The translations under genes and the position numbers were made by a program. This document shows, one piece after another, positions 19,612 through 27,308 of a stretch of DNA of 64,000 nt (positions within the stretch are counted from its first letter, which is position 1; every line of letters starts with the position of its first letter). A model generated the notes under the pieces. That model searched no databases, had not been told where the DNA came from, and saw nothing but the letters and a program-made list of their open reading frames with translations. Source of the stretch: Actinoplanes auranticolor (lineage in GTDB: Bacteria; Actinomycetota; Actinomycetes; Mycobacteriales; Micromonosporaceae); the NCBI RefSeq assembly GCF_018332655.1, contig NZ_BOQL01000005.1, positions 1 to 64,000 on the forward strand. The letters run 5' to 3'.

Positions 19612-20034
19612 ATGCCCGACTGCCTCTTCTGTTCGATCGTGGCGGGTACGGTTCCCGCGTTCCGGGTGGTGGACACCGAGGAAGGTGTCGGTTTCCTCGA
19701 CATCCGGCCGGTCTTCAAAGGCCACGTCCTGGTGGTGCCACGCCCGCACGTCTCCCAGCTGACCGACCTGCCGGCCGCGCTGCTGCCGGGCTACTTCGCC
19801 CTGGTGCAGCGAGTGGCTGCCGCGGTGCCGTCGGCCCTCGGCTCCCAGGGCACGTTCGTGGCGATCAACAACGTGGTGTCACAGTCGGTGCCACATCTGC
19901 ACACGCACGTGGTCCCCCGGACGAAAGGCGACGGCCTCCGCGGCTTCTTCTGGCCGAGAACGAAGTACGCCTCCGACGAGGAGGCGCAGTCGTACGCGGA
20001 CCGGGTAAGGATCGCGCTGGACGGGGCGTTGTAG
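19612..20034 (+). CDS. HIT family nucleotide hydrolase/transferase
   Basis: A 140-residue histidine-triad protein. The triad is HLHTHVVPR at residues 95-103, and the N-terminal [10 protein letters not shown] is the usual zinc-associated start of Hint-like proteins. The likely activity is hydrolysis of nucleoside phosphoramidates or related AMP compounds. The exact substrate is unknown. It is followed after 22 bases by msrA and is probably co-transcribed with it. The gene is close to or directly at its own transcription start. Confidence 0.9.
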   Translation: MPDCLFCSIVAGTVPAFRVVDTEEGVGFLDIRPVFKGHVLVVPRPHVSQLTDLPAALLPGYFALVQRVAAAVPSALGSQGTFVAINNVVSQSVPHLHTHVVPRTKGDGLRGFFWPRTKYASDEEAQSYADRVRIALDGAL

Positions 20035-20056
20035 AGGGCGGATGAGAGGAGTGACC

Positions 20057-20710
20057 GTGTTCCTGCGGTACAAGAAGCTCGACCTGCCTGGGGTTGTATC
20101 CGGCCGCGGCGTGGAGATGCCGGTGGCGGACAAGCACACGGTGCTCGGAACCCCACTGAAGGGCCCCTGGCCGGCCGGATTCGAGACGGCTGTGTTCGGC
20201 ATGGGCTGTTTCTGGGGAGCCGAGCGGATCTTCTGGCGGCTGCCCGGGGTGTACTCGACCTCGGTGGGCTACGCGGGCGGGACGACCCCGAACCCGACGT
20301 ACGAGGAGACCTGCTCGGGGCGTACCGGGCATGCTGAGGTGGTGCAGGTGGTCTACGACCCGGCGAAGATCAGCTATGAGCAGCTGCTGAAGGCGTTCTG
20401 GGAGAACCACGACCCTACGCAGGGGATGCGGCAGGGAAACGATGTGGGGACGCAGTACCGGTCGGCGATTTATACGACTACGGCGGAGCAGGCGGCGGTG
20501 GCGCTGGCTTCGGTGGAGGCGTTCCAGCCGGTGGTGAGCAAGGCTGGGCGGGGGCAGATCACTACTGAGATCGCGCCGCTGGGGGCGTACTACTACGCCG
20601 AGGATTACCACCAGCAGTACCTTTCAAGTGACAAAAACCCGAACGGGTACTGCAACCACGGGCCGAACGGGATGACCTGCCCGATCGGCGTCGCCAAGAG
20701 CGACGCCTGA
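20057..20710 (+). CDS. msrA: Peptide-methionine (S)-S-oxide reductase
   Basis: Repairs methionine-S-sulfoxide in proteins using thioredoxin. The catalytic cysteine is in [21 protein letters not shown] and YHQQYL are conserved. The C-terminal tail holds two recycling cysteines in [19 protein letters not shown] 20057 is preferred because AGAGGAG lies 5 bases upstream. ATG 20042 is an alternative in frame. The last 91 bases of homology are duplicated at 21.4 kb and partly at 25.7 kb. This shows that accessory DNA entered at the gene's 3' end and restored the reading frame. Confidence 0.95.
   Translation: MFLRYKKLDLPGVVSGRGVEMPVADKHTVLGTPLKGPWPAGFETAVFGMGCFWGAERIFWRLPGVYSTSVGYAGGTTPNPTYEETCSGRTGHAEVVQVVYDPAKISYEQLLKAFWENHDPTQGMRQGNDVGTQYRSAIYTTTAEQAAVALASVEAFQPVVSKAGRGQITTEIAPLGAYYYAEDYHQQYLSSDKNPNGYCNHGPNGMTCPIGVAKSDA
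20608..20698 (+). repeat. msrA-tail repeat, copy A (putative attachment site, in functional msrA)
   Basis: These bases are almost identical to 21387-21477, with only three or so differences. They encode the last residues of MsrA up to VAK. Beyond this point the two copies diverge. The repeat behaves like the left attachment site of DNA inserted at the 3' end of msrA. Confidence 0.85.
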
Positions 20711-20778
20711 CCGATGGACTCGTACAACGGCAGGCCGCTGGGCTCCGGCTCGGCGGCCTGATCGGGCCTCGCGACGGC

Positions 20779-20807
20779 TTGGCTACGTGCGCGCAGCGTC
20801 ATACACT
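20779..20807 (+). promoter_or_regulatory. Promoter of the toxin-antitoxin operon
   Basis: TTGGCT (20779-20784) and TACACT (20802-20807) are separated by 17 bases. The ATG of the antitoxin begins 8 bases after the -10 box, at the predicted transcription start, so the mRNA is probably leaderless. No ribosome binding site is present. Confidence 0.6.
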
Positions 20808-20814
20808 TTGTCTT

Positions 20815-21045
20815 ATGTCAACGATTACGTTCCGTGCGGACGATGCTGTCGACCAGGCGCTGGCCGACCTGACCTCGGGAGATCGTGATCGATCGCAGGT
20901 CATCCGCGAGGCGATCCTTGCCGCCTGGCGCACCCGGCGTGCGGAGCAAATACGGGCCGAGGCCGAAGCGGTGGCCGCTGACCCCGAGGACCGCGCCGAA
21001 GCACGCGCGGTGCTGGCGGACATGGATTCGCTCCGTGCGTGGTGA
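20815..21045 (+). CDS. Ribbon-helix-helix antitoxin
   Basis: A 76-residue antitoxin. The N-terminal strand STITFRADDAVDQAL and the helices to about residue 45 (SQVIREAILAAWR) fit the CopG/RHH DNA-binding fold. The charged C-terminal half (EAVAADPEDRAEARAVLADMD) would wrap the toxin. It overlaps the MazF-type toxin by 11 bases in a second frame, the usual coupling. It is expected to bind and repress its own promoter. The pair fills the space between copies A and B of the msrA tail. Confidence 0.85.
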   Translation: MSTITFRADDAVDQALADLTSGDRDRSQVIREAILAAWRTRRAEQIRAEAEAVAADPEDRAEARAVLADMDSLRAW

Positions 21046-21346
21046 TGTATACCGGCTGAAAGCACCGCGTGATGCGCGCGGTCACGAACAGCGCGGCAAC
21101 CGCTACGGGGTCGTCGTTCAGTCGGACCTCCTGCCGCTGTCGACATGGCTCGTGGCGCCTACGTCCACCAGCGCACGACCGACCAGCTTCCGCCCAGAGA
21201 TCGATATCCAGGGCAAGACAACCTTTGTCCTGGTCGAGCAGACCGCCGCCGTCGACCCCGAACGACTCGGCGAGTTGGTCGGCCATCTCACCAGGGTCGA
21301 ACTCATAGCCGTGGACGACGCGCTCCGTACCGTCCTGCACCTTTAG
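21035..21346 (+). CDS. MazF/PemK-type endoribonuclease toxin
   Basis: A 103-residue toxin of the MazF/PemK family, which cleaves mRNA at short motifs. It starts at GTG 21035 with RGDVYRLKAP. The loop GHEQRGNRYGVVVQ, the strand STWLVAPTSTS and the segment KTTFVLVEQTAAVD follow the family order. The arginine of QRG and the threonine/serine of APTSTSA are the expected active-site positions. It overlaps and is coupled to the RHH antitoxin. As the only cargo of its small interval it probably acts to stabilise that DNA. Confidence 0.87.
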   Translation: MRGDVYRLKAPRDARGHEQRGNRYGVVVQSDLLPLSTWLVAPTSTSARPTSFRPEIDIQGKTTFVLVEQTAAVDPERLGELVGHLTRVELIAVDDALRTVLHL

Positions 21347-21386
21347 ATGCCACGGGGAATGCACGATGCTCAGACGGACACCGCAG

Positions 21387-21719
21387 CCACCAGCAGTACC
21401 TTTCAAGTGACAAAAACCCGAACGGGTACTGCGACCACGGGCCGAACGGGATGACCTGCCCTATCGGTGTCGCCAAGACCGCTTAGTTGTTCGCATGGAG
21501 GTGTCCTCGTACGCCTGAGGGCACCTCGGTTCCTCTGCCTGCCATCCCGTCGGCCGTCGACCCACCCACCGGGGAGCGGGCCGGCGCTGGGGCCGCCACG
21601 GCTCACCCAGCGGTAGGTAGCGACGAAGGATGGCGGCCCTGGCGGCGGTCTCCTCGGCTTCGCCTGGGGCGACGGACGGCGGGATGGCTTACCTCATCCC
21701 AGAGGTCCGAGATCCCCGC
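21387..21719 (+). repeat. msrA-tail repeat, copy B with downstream module
   Basis: Bases 21387-21477 repeat the end of msrA, reading [18 protein letters not shown] and a stop. The repeat continues through a hairpin to about 21719. The part 21418-21719 recurs at 25662-25950. Copy B is thus shared by two nested insertions: it is the right end of the toxin-antitoxin interval and the left end of the repSA interval. It also contains the stem GAGGTGTCCTC/GAGGGCACCTC at 21498-21527. Confidence 0.88.
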
Positions 21720-21848
21720 CAGAGGCAATCTTGGTCCGCGCCCAATGGTTGTCATCTGATCTCGTTGATGCCCGATGCCGGCGCGTCGGCCGATGCCGGC
21801 GCTTGCGCCGCCAGCAGGCCGGGCGCGACCGGCTTAACAGACCAGGGG

Positions 21849-22076
21849 CTATGCGCCGGGGTCGTCGCGGACGAAGACACCGACGCCGGGCAGCGTCTCG
21901 GTGATCTCCTTGATGCGGAGGATCTGCATGGCGCGGTCGATCACGGGCTCGGTCACCTCGTAGTGGGCGATCAGCTCGCGGCGACTGGGCAGGCGTGAGC
22001 CGGGCGGGAACTCGCCAGCTTTGATGCGATGCTGGAGGTCGTCAGCGATCTCTTCATATCGGTAGCGCGGTGGCAC
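21849..22076 (-). CDS. Short GntR-family DNA-binding protein
   Basis: A 75-residue protein consisting only of a GntR winged helix (YEEIADDLQHRIKAGEFPPG, then SRRELIAHYEVT and GVGVFVRDD). There is no effector domain. Such short GntR proteins resemble the KorSA repressors of pSAM2-type integrative elements, so it is inferred to repress element transfer or replication genes. The GTG start follows GAGGAG at a spacing of about 8 bases. Two copies of TCTCCTCGGTTGGC lie just upstream (about 22082 and 22166) and may be operators. Confidence 0.75.
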   Translation of the reverse strand: MPPRYRYEEIADDLQHRIKAGEFPPGSRLPSRRELIAHYEVTEPVIDRAMQILRIKEITETLPGVGVFVRDDPGA

Positions 22077-22236
22077 AGGTAATCTCCTCGGTTGGCACTT
22101 CCGAGTAGAGCACCAATGACTAGCCCTTGACTACCCAACGCTAGCTGTGGGAGGTTGGCGATAGGTCTCCTCGGTTGGCGCTTGGGAGACGCTGACAGCG
22201 AGGTCGGAGGTGATGATCCGGCCCGTGGTCGAGGTG

Positions 22237-22269
22237 AAAGCCCGGAGCAACCGTGATGCTCCGGGCTTT
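22237..22269. terminator. Perfect 12-bp hairpin terminator
   Basis: AAAGCCCGGAGC and GCTCCGGGCTTT pair perfectly around a 9-base loop, giving a terminator that reads well in both directions. No intact gene now ends here, so it probably marks the end of a lost element gene. Confidence 0.75.
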
Positions 22270-22548
22270 CGTCTGTCCACTCTGCCGCACACCACCCGAG
22301 CGGGCTGCAACCCACCCTGCAGCACATGCGAAAAACGCAGTCTAGGAATTGTCGATCTAGGACCGGCCGTCAACCATCCACCGGCCATTTCACCAAGCCA
22401 GGCGCGCCCAAGGTTGACCGTGAAATCAACCGGCTGACCGCCGCAGCACGGTTCCATCTCGGCCTGCACACATAGACCACGCGCAACCAGCCCGCCCGAA
22501 TCCGACAGGTGGCTTCACCAAGCGTGCCCGTTCGGCTACCTGTGGTTC

Positions 22549-22932
22549 ATGAGATTCCTTCGGCAGTACTGGGGTCTCGTCGCCCTCGTCCTACTGCTCA
22601 CGATCTGGTGGACGGCTGAGACGGGCTCTGCGCCGCTGCTATTCCTGTCCGGCGTCGTAGTGGTCTGGTCGCCGTTCTGGGCGCCAGCCTGGTGCGGCGC
22701 GGCGACCCGGAACGGGAAGTTCTGCATCAACAACTCTCGCGGCCTGCTACTGGGATGCCACCTCCGCCAGCACCGTTGGCAGAAGTTCAAGATGCTGTTC
22801 TACTCGAAGCGCTGGGCCCAGTTCACCCGAGGCATGTGGGCATCACCGACCGCGATCTTGGCAACTGTGTCGGGCGCCATCGGGACCGTCTCGGCCATCG
22901 CTACCGGGATCAAGGACTTCGCTCTGGGCTGA
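22549..22932 (+). CDS. Hypothetical membrane protein of an integrative element
   Basis: A 127-residue protein with two N-terminal membrane helices (about residues 8-20 and 28-45). A cysteine-rich stretch follows (WCGAATRNGKFCINNSRGLLLGCHLRQHRWQK) in which C, C, C and H residues could bind a metal. A third hydrophobic segment lies near the C-terminus. ATG 22549 is the only clear start. The cysteine/histidine pattern is reminiscent of proteins seen on actinomycete mobile elements. The function is unknown. Confidence 0.7.
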   Translation: MRFLRQYWGLVALVLLLTIWWTAETGSAPLLFLSGVVVVWSPFWAPAWCGAATRNGKFCINNSRGLLLGCHLRQHRWQKFKMLFYSKRWAQFTRGMWASPTAILATVSGAIGTVSAIATGIKDFALG

Positions 22933-23579
22933 ACTCTCCCGTGTCAAGTTCACGTAGAGCAGTCGCTGACGGTTCCATACGAGGTCAGACGGGTTGGTCG
23001 CGGTTTAGTCGGTCCACTGTCGTGGCATTGGTTGCTGTACTTCGCTGCTGCGCGCCTGGCCTGCGAAGGCATCGGTGGCCGGCGGGCGGGCACACGGTTT
23101 AGGAATCCTCGATTGTCCGCCGGTCGCGGGTCCCTCGCCTGCCGTCTTCCCAGCTCGACGGCACTCGGGATTGACCGTCGTTTGACCGTCATCCCTGCCC
23201 GGTGGCCGCCGCATCGGGCACGTAGCGGGCACGACTGCCAGGGTGGCCCGCGTCTTGACCTTCGTACCTTGATAACTCCATGCTCGACCCGCATCTGGAC
23301 TCAACGCTGGGCCGATCTTGAAACCATGGACCAGCGGCGGCACGGCTGGATGCAGACCGATTTGCAGGTCAGCATCCGGACACGGCTCAGCTCCGGCTGT
23401 TGCGGGCTTGGTTCGTCGCCGTACTTACCTGCGTACGGATGCGGCCGAGCTCGGCCAGTGCCATACCCGAACGGATGTCACCCGGCGCCCACTGTGGAAG
23501 GTACAGTGATGTGGCTCGGCCCTGCATACGGTTCAGTCGGTAAGGCGTGGCGTTAAAGTGATCTTCGGATTGGAGCGGT
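22933..23579. other. 650-bp stretch without a convincing gene
   Basis: Both strands contain open frames of 110-170 codons, but their compositions (many R, P, C and H, no domain) look like chance frames. No tRNA, integrase or transfer-gene motif was recognised. The base composition is less GC-rich than the core. It is probably eroded element DNA plus the promoter of the next operon. Confidence 0.5.
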
Positions 23580-24011
23580 GTGAGGCTACCCGCCGATCTT
23601 GTTTCTGTCACCGGACATGCGGTCCCGACTAGAGGGCAGCTAGCAGCCGCGTCGGTGGCCACCGGCATAGCCTCCCTGCTAGTTGTGACTGTCGCTGCCG
23701 TGCTTTTCACAAGCGATGAATTAATGGCCCCGCTACGAAGCCCGCTAACCGACGTGCGAGTATATTTCGCGATTAGTTGTTTTTTCCTCATTAGTTCGGT
23801 CCTTCAGCTACTTCGAGTGATCTCACGTCGTCAGCACGTCATTAAGACCGGCCTGGTGCTTGCGATGGCGCTTGAGCAAGTTGCGTTAATGGGGCGTACC
23901 GACGAGCGCCTCGTTCGTGACGTGGTCCTCGTGCGCAACGCATTGATTGTTGCGGGCGAGACATCGGCTGCCGAACGAGTTCAAGGGGCACTAAAGGGCG
24001 CCGAGCGTTGA
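23580..24011 (+). CDS. Hypothetical two-helix membrane protein with TTA codons
   Basis: A 143-residue protein with membrane helices at about residues 22-43 and 61-79 and a soluble C-terminal helix-rich tail (TDERLVRDVVLVRNALIVAGE). The GTG start follows GGAG. Its stop overlaps the next start by one base (TGATG), so the two genes are coupled. Codon use is unusual for the window: rich in A and T, with leucine TTA codons at 23721 and 23886, both in frame. This points to recent transfer and possible dependence on the tRNA-Leu(UAA) at 46.3 kb. No family was recognised. Confidence 0.68.
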   Translation: MRLPADLVSVTGHAVPTRGQLAAASVATGIASLLVVTVAAVLFTSDELMAPLRSPLTDVRVYFAISCFFLISSVLQLLRVISRRQHVIKTGLVLAMALEQVALMGRTDERLVRDVVLVRNALIVAGETSAAERVQGALKGAER

Positions 24012-24553
24012 TGCCAGCTACACCGAAACCTCGAAAGCCGCCTGCTGAGGTATTGAAGCGGGAACAGGAAGAGCTGTACAAGAACTACGTCGATTCTCTT
24101 GAGCAGGGATTGCGGGACGCGCGGCAAGAGATTGCGCATTTGAAGCGGCAATCTCCCTCAAGCAGTAACCGCTCAGGGTTCGATAACCTCGAGCAATTCG
24201 ACACAAATCCAGTAGTGCCTCACGTAGACCGCGTGCTTGCTGGCGTACGAGAAGCGTCGACGGTGGGCAGCGGCATTCAAGGTGTATTGATAACGGCGAC
24301 AGCGACGGTCCTAGCTGCCGCTGTCGCACTGTTTGGTTTGTTGCGCACAGACGACGCGCCCGTACCCGAGCCCGGCTACTGCTCGGTAGTTGTAAAGAAT
24401 TACAAGGATCTCGTCCAAGGTCGGCCATCGGAAGCGAAGCTGCTAACCTCGCCGGGCCCGAAAGGTAAGTCAATCGTTGACTTAGACCAGTCTGCCGCAC
24501 AGTGCGGATTGACGAATGACAAAGTCATGGACCTGTCCAACATTCCGCGGTAA
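24011..24553 (+). CDS. Hypothetical coiled-coil, single-pass membrane protein
   Basis: A 180-residue protein. Residues 10-50 are highly charged and likely coiled coil. One membrane helix lies at about residues 88-111. An outside domain of about 70 residues has two cysteines, in GYCSVVVKNYKDL and QCGLTND, that could form a disulfide. It overlaps the preceding gene by one base and probably forms a complex with its product. An in-frame TTA is at 24482. The AT-richer composition matches its partner. No homologous family was recognised. Confidence 0.68.
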   Translation: MPATPKPRKPPAEVLKREQEELYKNYVDSLEQGLRDARQEIAHLKRQSPSSSNRSGFDNLEQFDTNPVVPHVDRVLAGVREASTVGSGIQGVLITATATVLAAAVALFGLLRTDDAPVPEPGYCSVVVKNYKDLVQGRPSEAKLLTSPGPKGKSIVDLDQSAAQCGLTNDKVMDLSNIPR

Positions 24554-24574
24554 CGACGGTTGCGGCCTCGCGCT

Positions 24575-25557
24575 TCACCGCAGTGTGCCGGCGTTCACAT
24601 CATCCAGAACGAAGCAAGCCCGCACCATGCGTTCCGTGTGGGCAGGCAGGTGCAGATGGTCCAAGGTGCCCAAGCTCTTGATCCCTCGCGGTGGTAGGCC
24701 GGTGATCTCACCACCCTTGGTCACGTACTTAGCGATGTAGCGGGCGACGTTGCGGCTAGTGATACCTCCACCGACGTCCGCGATCGCCTGTGTATCGACC
24801 TGGGTACCAAAGCGCATCCGAATCACGCTACGGAAATGGATGACTCCTCGCGCCTGGTACTCGGCAACCTTGAAGAACGACACCTTGGCCACCTTGCTCA
24901 AGGCACTCCGGCTCAGCCCAACCGTGGCTGCGACCTCGCGCCGCAGGTAGATCGTCAACCGCTTCCACAGGTCACCGGCGTACGCGTTGAACAGCACCGC
25001 ACCGGCGTAGTCGTAACACTCCGGGCAGAGGGCGCCGCCAGCTCGGGATCACCCTCGCCGTGGCGTTCTCTGCACGACATGACGACGCCATGCGGGCACG
25101 CTTCAGCGTTGCGACGGACCCGGCATCGCAGCGGCTTGCCGTCCCGGCCCGCGTTCCTGTGCCTCGCATGAACAGCTCCGAAGGACGGCGCGGTAAGGGT
25201 GGCGAAGATGGCCGGATGCTCGGCAACCGTCTCCGGGATGCCCTTGCCGCCATCCAGACCAGCGCTGGCGACCTGGAAGGTGTCATCACGGTGGAGTTGC
25301 GAGCATGACGGGCACACGGCTGCCCGCCGGTTCCCGCAGCGGATCAGCCGGTATCCCGTCGGCTCATCATCGGTGCTGTAGTGATCCAACACCTCACCCC
25401 GTGCGGCGTCGATGACAGTGCGATGCCCACGCATCCGTGTTGGATTCGCGCACGCGCCCGTTGACCGGACCTGCTTCTGCCACCCCGCGAAGTCGGGCAT
25501 CGCCATGCGGGCCACCATCGCCCGGATGTCCTCGGGGAGATCTTCCAGCCCGCTCAT
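24575..25557 (-). pseudogene. Frameshifted and truncated RepSA-type replication initiator
   Basis: Remnant of the rolling-circle-type initiator found on pSAM2-like integrative elements. The N-terminal part, from ATG 25557, includes YRLIRCGNRRAAVCPSCSQLH and FATLTAPSFGAVH. A frameshift near 25020-25035 then moves the reading to a second frame with LCPECYDYAGAVLFNAYAG, RFGTQVDTQAI and SRNVARYIAKYVTK. The protein stops at 24575 soon after the segment LDHLHLPAHTERMVRACF. Family members run about 100 residues further, so the C-terminus is lost too. The element can no longer replicate by itself. Confidence 0.85.
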
Positions 25558-25661
25558 GCGGCCCTGCCCACGGCCGGACCATCGCGCTCATCTGTTGGCC
25601 TCTCACCCTCCGCGCTGGTCCGCGGCTGCGTCAGGTCCACGCCGAGGATGGCGCCGATGCG

Positions 25662-25950
25662 TGCAACCACGACCCGAACGGGATGACCTGCCCGATCGGT
25701 GTGGCCAAGACCGCTTAGTTGTTCGCATCGAGGTGTCCTCGCCTTTCTTGAGGGCACCTCGGTTCATCTGCCTGCATCCCGTCGGCCGTCGACCCATCCA
25801 CCGGGGAGCGGGCCGACGCTGGGGCCGCCACGGCTCGCTCGGCGTGGGGTAGACACGAAGGTTGGCGGCCCGGCGACGGTCTGCTCGGCTTCGCCTGGGC
25901 GACGGACGGCGGGATGGCTCAACTCATCCCAGAGGTCCGAGATCCCCCGC
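25662..25950 (+). repeat. msrA-tail repeat, copy C with downstream module
   Basis: It reads [18 protein letters not shown] and stop, then continues with the same roughly 230 bp as copy B, including the hairpin CGAGGTGTCCTC/GAGGGCACCTCG at 25729-25761. It lies just beyond the start of the repSA remnant and forms the right end of a 4.2-kb interval bounded by direct repeats. Confidence 0.85.
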
Positions 25951-25977
25951 GGACGCGTCCCGCCACCACGAATCTGA

Positions 25978-26017
25978 AAGCCCCGGAACTGCCGGCTACT
26001 TCGGCGGCCCGGGGCTT
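25978..26017. terminator. Hairpin terminator after copy C
   Basis: AAGCCCCGG (25978-25986) pairs with CCGGGGCTT (26009-26017), with a nested GCCG/CGGC stem inside and TCTTTG following on the plus strand. It resembles a rho-independent terminator. Confidence 0.6.
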
Positions 26018-26250
26018 CTTTGTGTGTAGCGCCTGCCGCCGGGCTGGAAACCGCCGGGAGCGTCCAGCCAAGCGGCCGGGCGCGGGTCCCCGAGCGGCGG
26101 GCCTCCGGCCCGGTCCTGCTGGGCGGCGCAAGCGGCCCGCGAAGCGTGCGGGTCACCGCCGGCGGTACGGCAGGGCAAGCCAGGCCGGGCCGGGCGGCAC
26201 CAGAGCGAACGAGTCTCTGGCCCTCGGCGTTGTGCTCGGCGGGTGCCCCG

Positions 26251-26343
26251 CAGGCGGCTGTCGCGGCTGAGCTACGACGCTCACGGGGCACGATCGGCCG
26301 CGAGGCCCGCCGTAATCGGTATCCCGGCAGCGGCGGCTACCAG
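26251..26343 (+). pseudogene. IS30-family transposase helix-turn-helix fragment
   Basis: Thirty-one codons read QAAVAAELRRSRGTIGREARRN, then a GGYQ, which matches the N-terminal DNA-binding segment of IS30 transposases (A..LGRS.STISRE..RN....YR). No catalytic DDE region or terminal repeats were found, so it is a relic. The rest of 25951-26759 has no gene that can be supported and is rich in short GC palindromes. Confidence 0.55.
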
Positions 26344-26759
26344 CGAACGCCCTGCACCACTCCCTTCGCCCTCAACGGCCGACGAACACCCCTGCCGTGC
26401 CGGGCAGAGCGTGCCCGAGTAGGCGCCGACGTCGTTATCGAGGTAGCCCTCCACGTCCACCTCCTACGCTCGGGGCGCGGCAGTCCTGACATCGAACTCA
26501 CGCTGACGGGTCCCATTCCGTAAACCACGAAGGACCTCGGCGTCCTCCACAGGATCAGCATTCCGATTGAGAGGACAGGACGGCAGAGAACCTTCAAGGC
26601 ACTGCGCACCTGCACAGAAGCCGTGCTGGTCGGCGCATCCGTTTCCTTGTCGGTGGCGAGACGCAGTTCGCCGGATCAGACCTCTCGAACCAGGCTGTAC
26701 CGTCGTGCTCATGCAGCGGCTTCGTCGGCCAGCGCGACGATGAACTGGAGCGCCTCACC

Positions 26760-27245
26760 ATGAAGTACACCGTCTCGATGGAGATCGCCCTTCCGCGGGA
26801 GCGAGTGGCCCAGCTCCTCGCCGACCCGGCGCACCTCCCGAAGTGGCTGCGCGGCCTGGTCCTGCACGAACCGCTGAGCGGAATACACGGCCACCTCGGC
26901 ACCAGATCCCGAGTCGTGTTCCAGATGGGGCAGCAGCAGATGGAGTGCACCGAGACCATCACGCGCCGGGAACCACTGGACCTGCACGGAATCCGGAGCG
27001 AGGACGTCGTCCGTTTCGAACGCGAGATCGTCGGCAAGGGTATGTGGAGCGCCGCGCGCGACCGCCTGACCGAGACCGGCCCTGACACCACGCTCTGGGC
27101 GAGCGAGAACGAATACCGGTTCAGCGGCCTGCTCATGCGGCTGGTGGGGCTCTTGATGCCCGGCACCTTCCGCAAGCAGTCGCTCCAGCACATGCAGGAC
27201 TTCAAGGCGTTCGCCGAGCACGGAAAGGACGTCCGCGAGCCTTGA
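26760..27245 (+). CDS. SRPBCC (START-like) family protein
   Basis: A 161-residue protein beginning MKYTVSMEIALPRERVAQLL, the usual first strand of the SRPBCC hydrophobic-pocket fold. It continues with DPAHLPKWLRGL and ends with a long helix (GTFRKQSLQHMQDFKAFAE). Such proteins bind or transport hydrophobic ligands. No substrate can be inferred. An aldo/keto reductase follows after 63 bases on the same strand. Confidence 0.8.
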   Translation: MKYTVSMEIALPRERVAQLLADPAHLPKWLRGLVLHEPLSGIHGHLGTRSRVVFQMGQQQMECTETITRREPLDLHGIRSEDVVRFEREIVGKGMWSAARDRLTETGPDTTLWASENEYRFSGLLMRLVGLLMPGTFRKQSLQHMQDFKAFAEHGKDVREP

Positions 27246-27308
27246 TCTGGAGCGCGCTCCAGGTCCTACGGTCGGGTCGAAAGCAGTACCGACCACGGGG
27301 AGGATCAC

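Noticed and set aside
23005..23556. Frames of 112-174 codons on both strands in the element, possible lost integrase or transfer gene
   Set aside because: No tyrosine recombinase, TraB or other motif could be seen, and the composition fits chance frames. Listed as a stretch without a gene.
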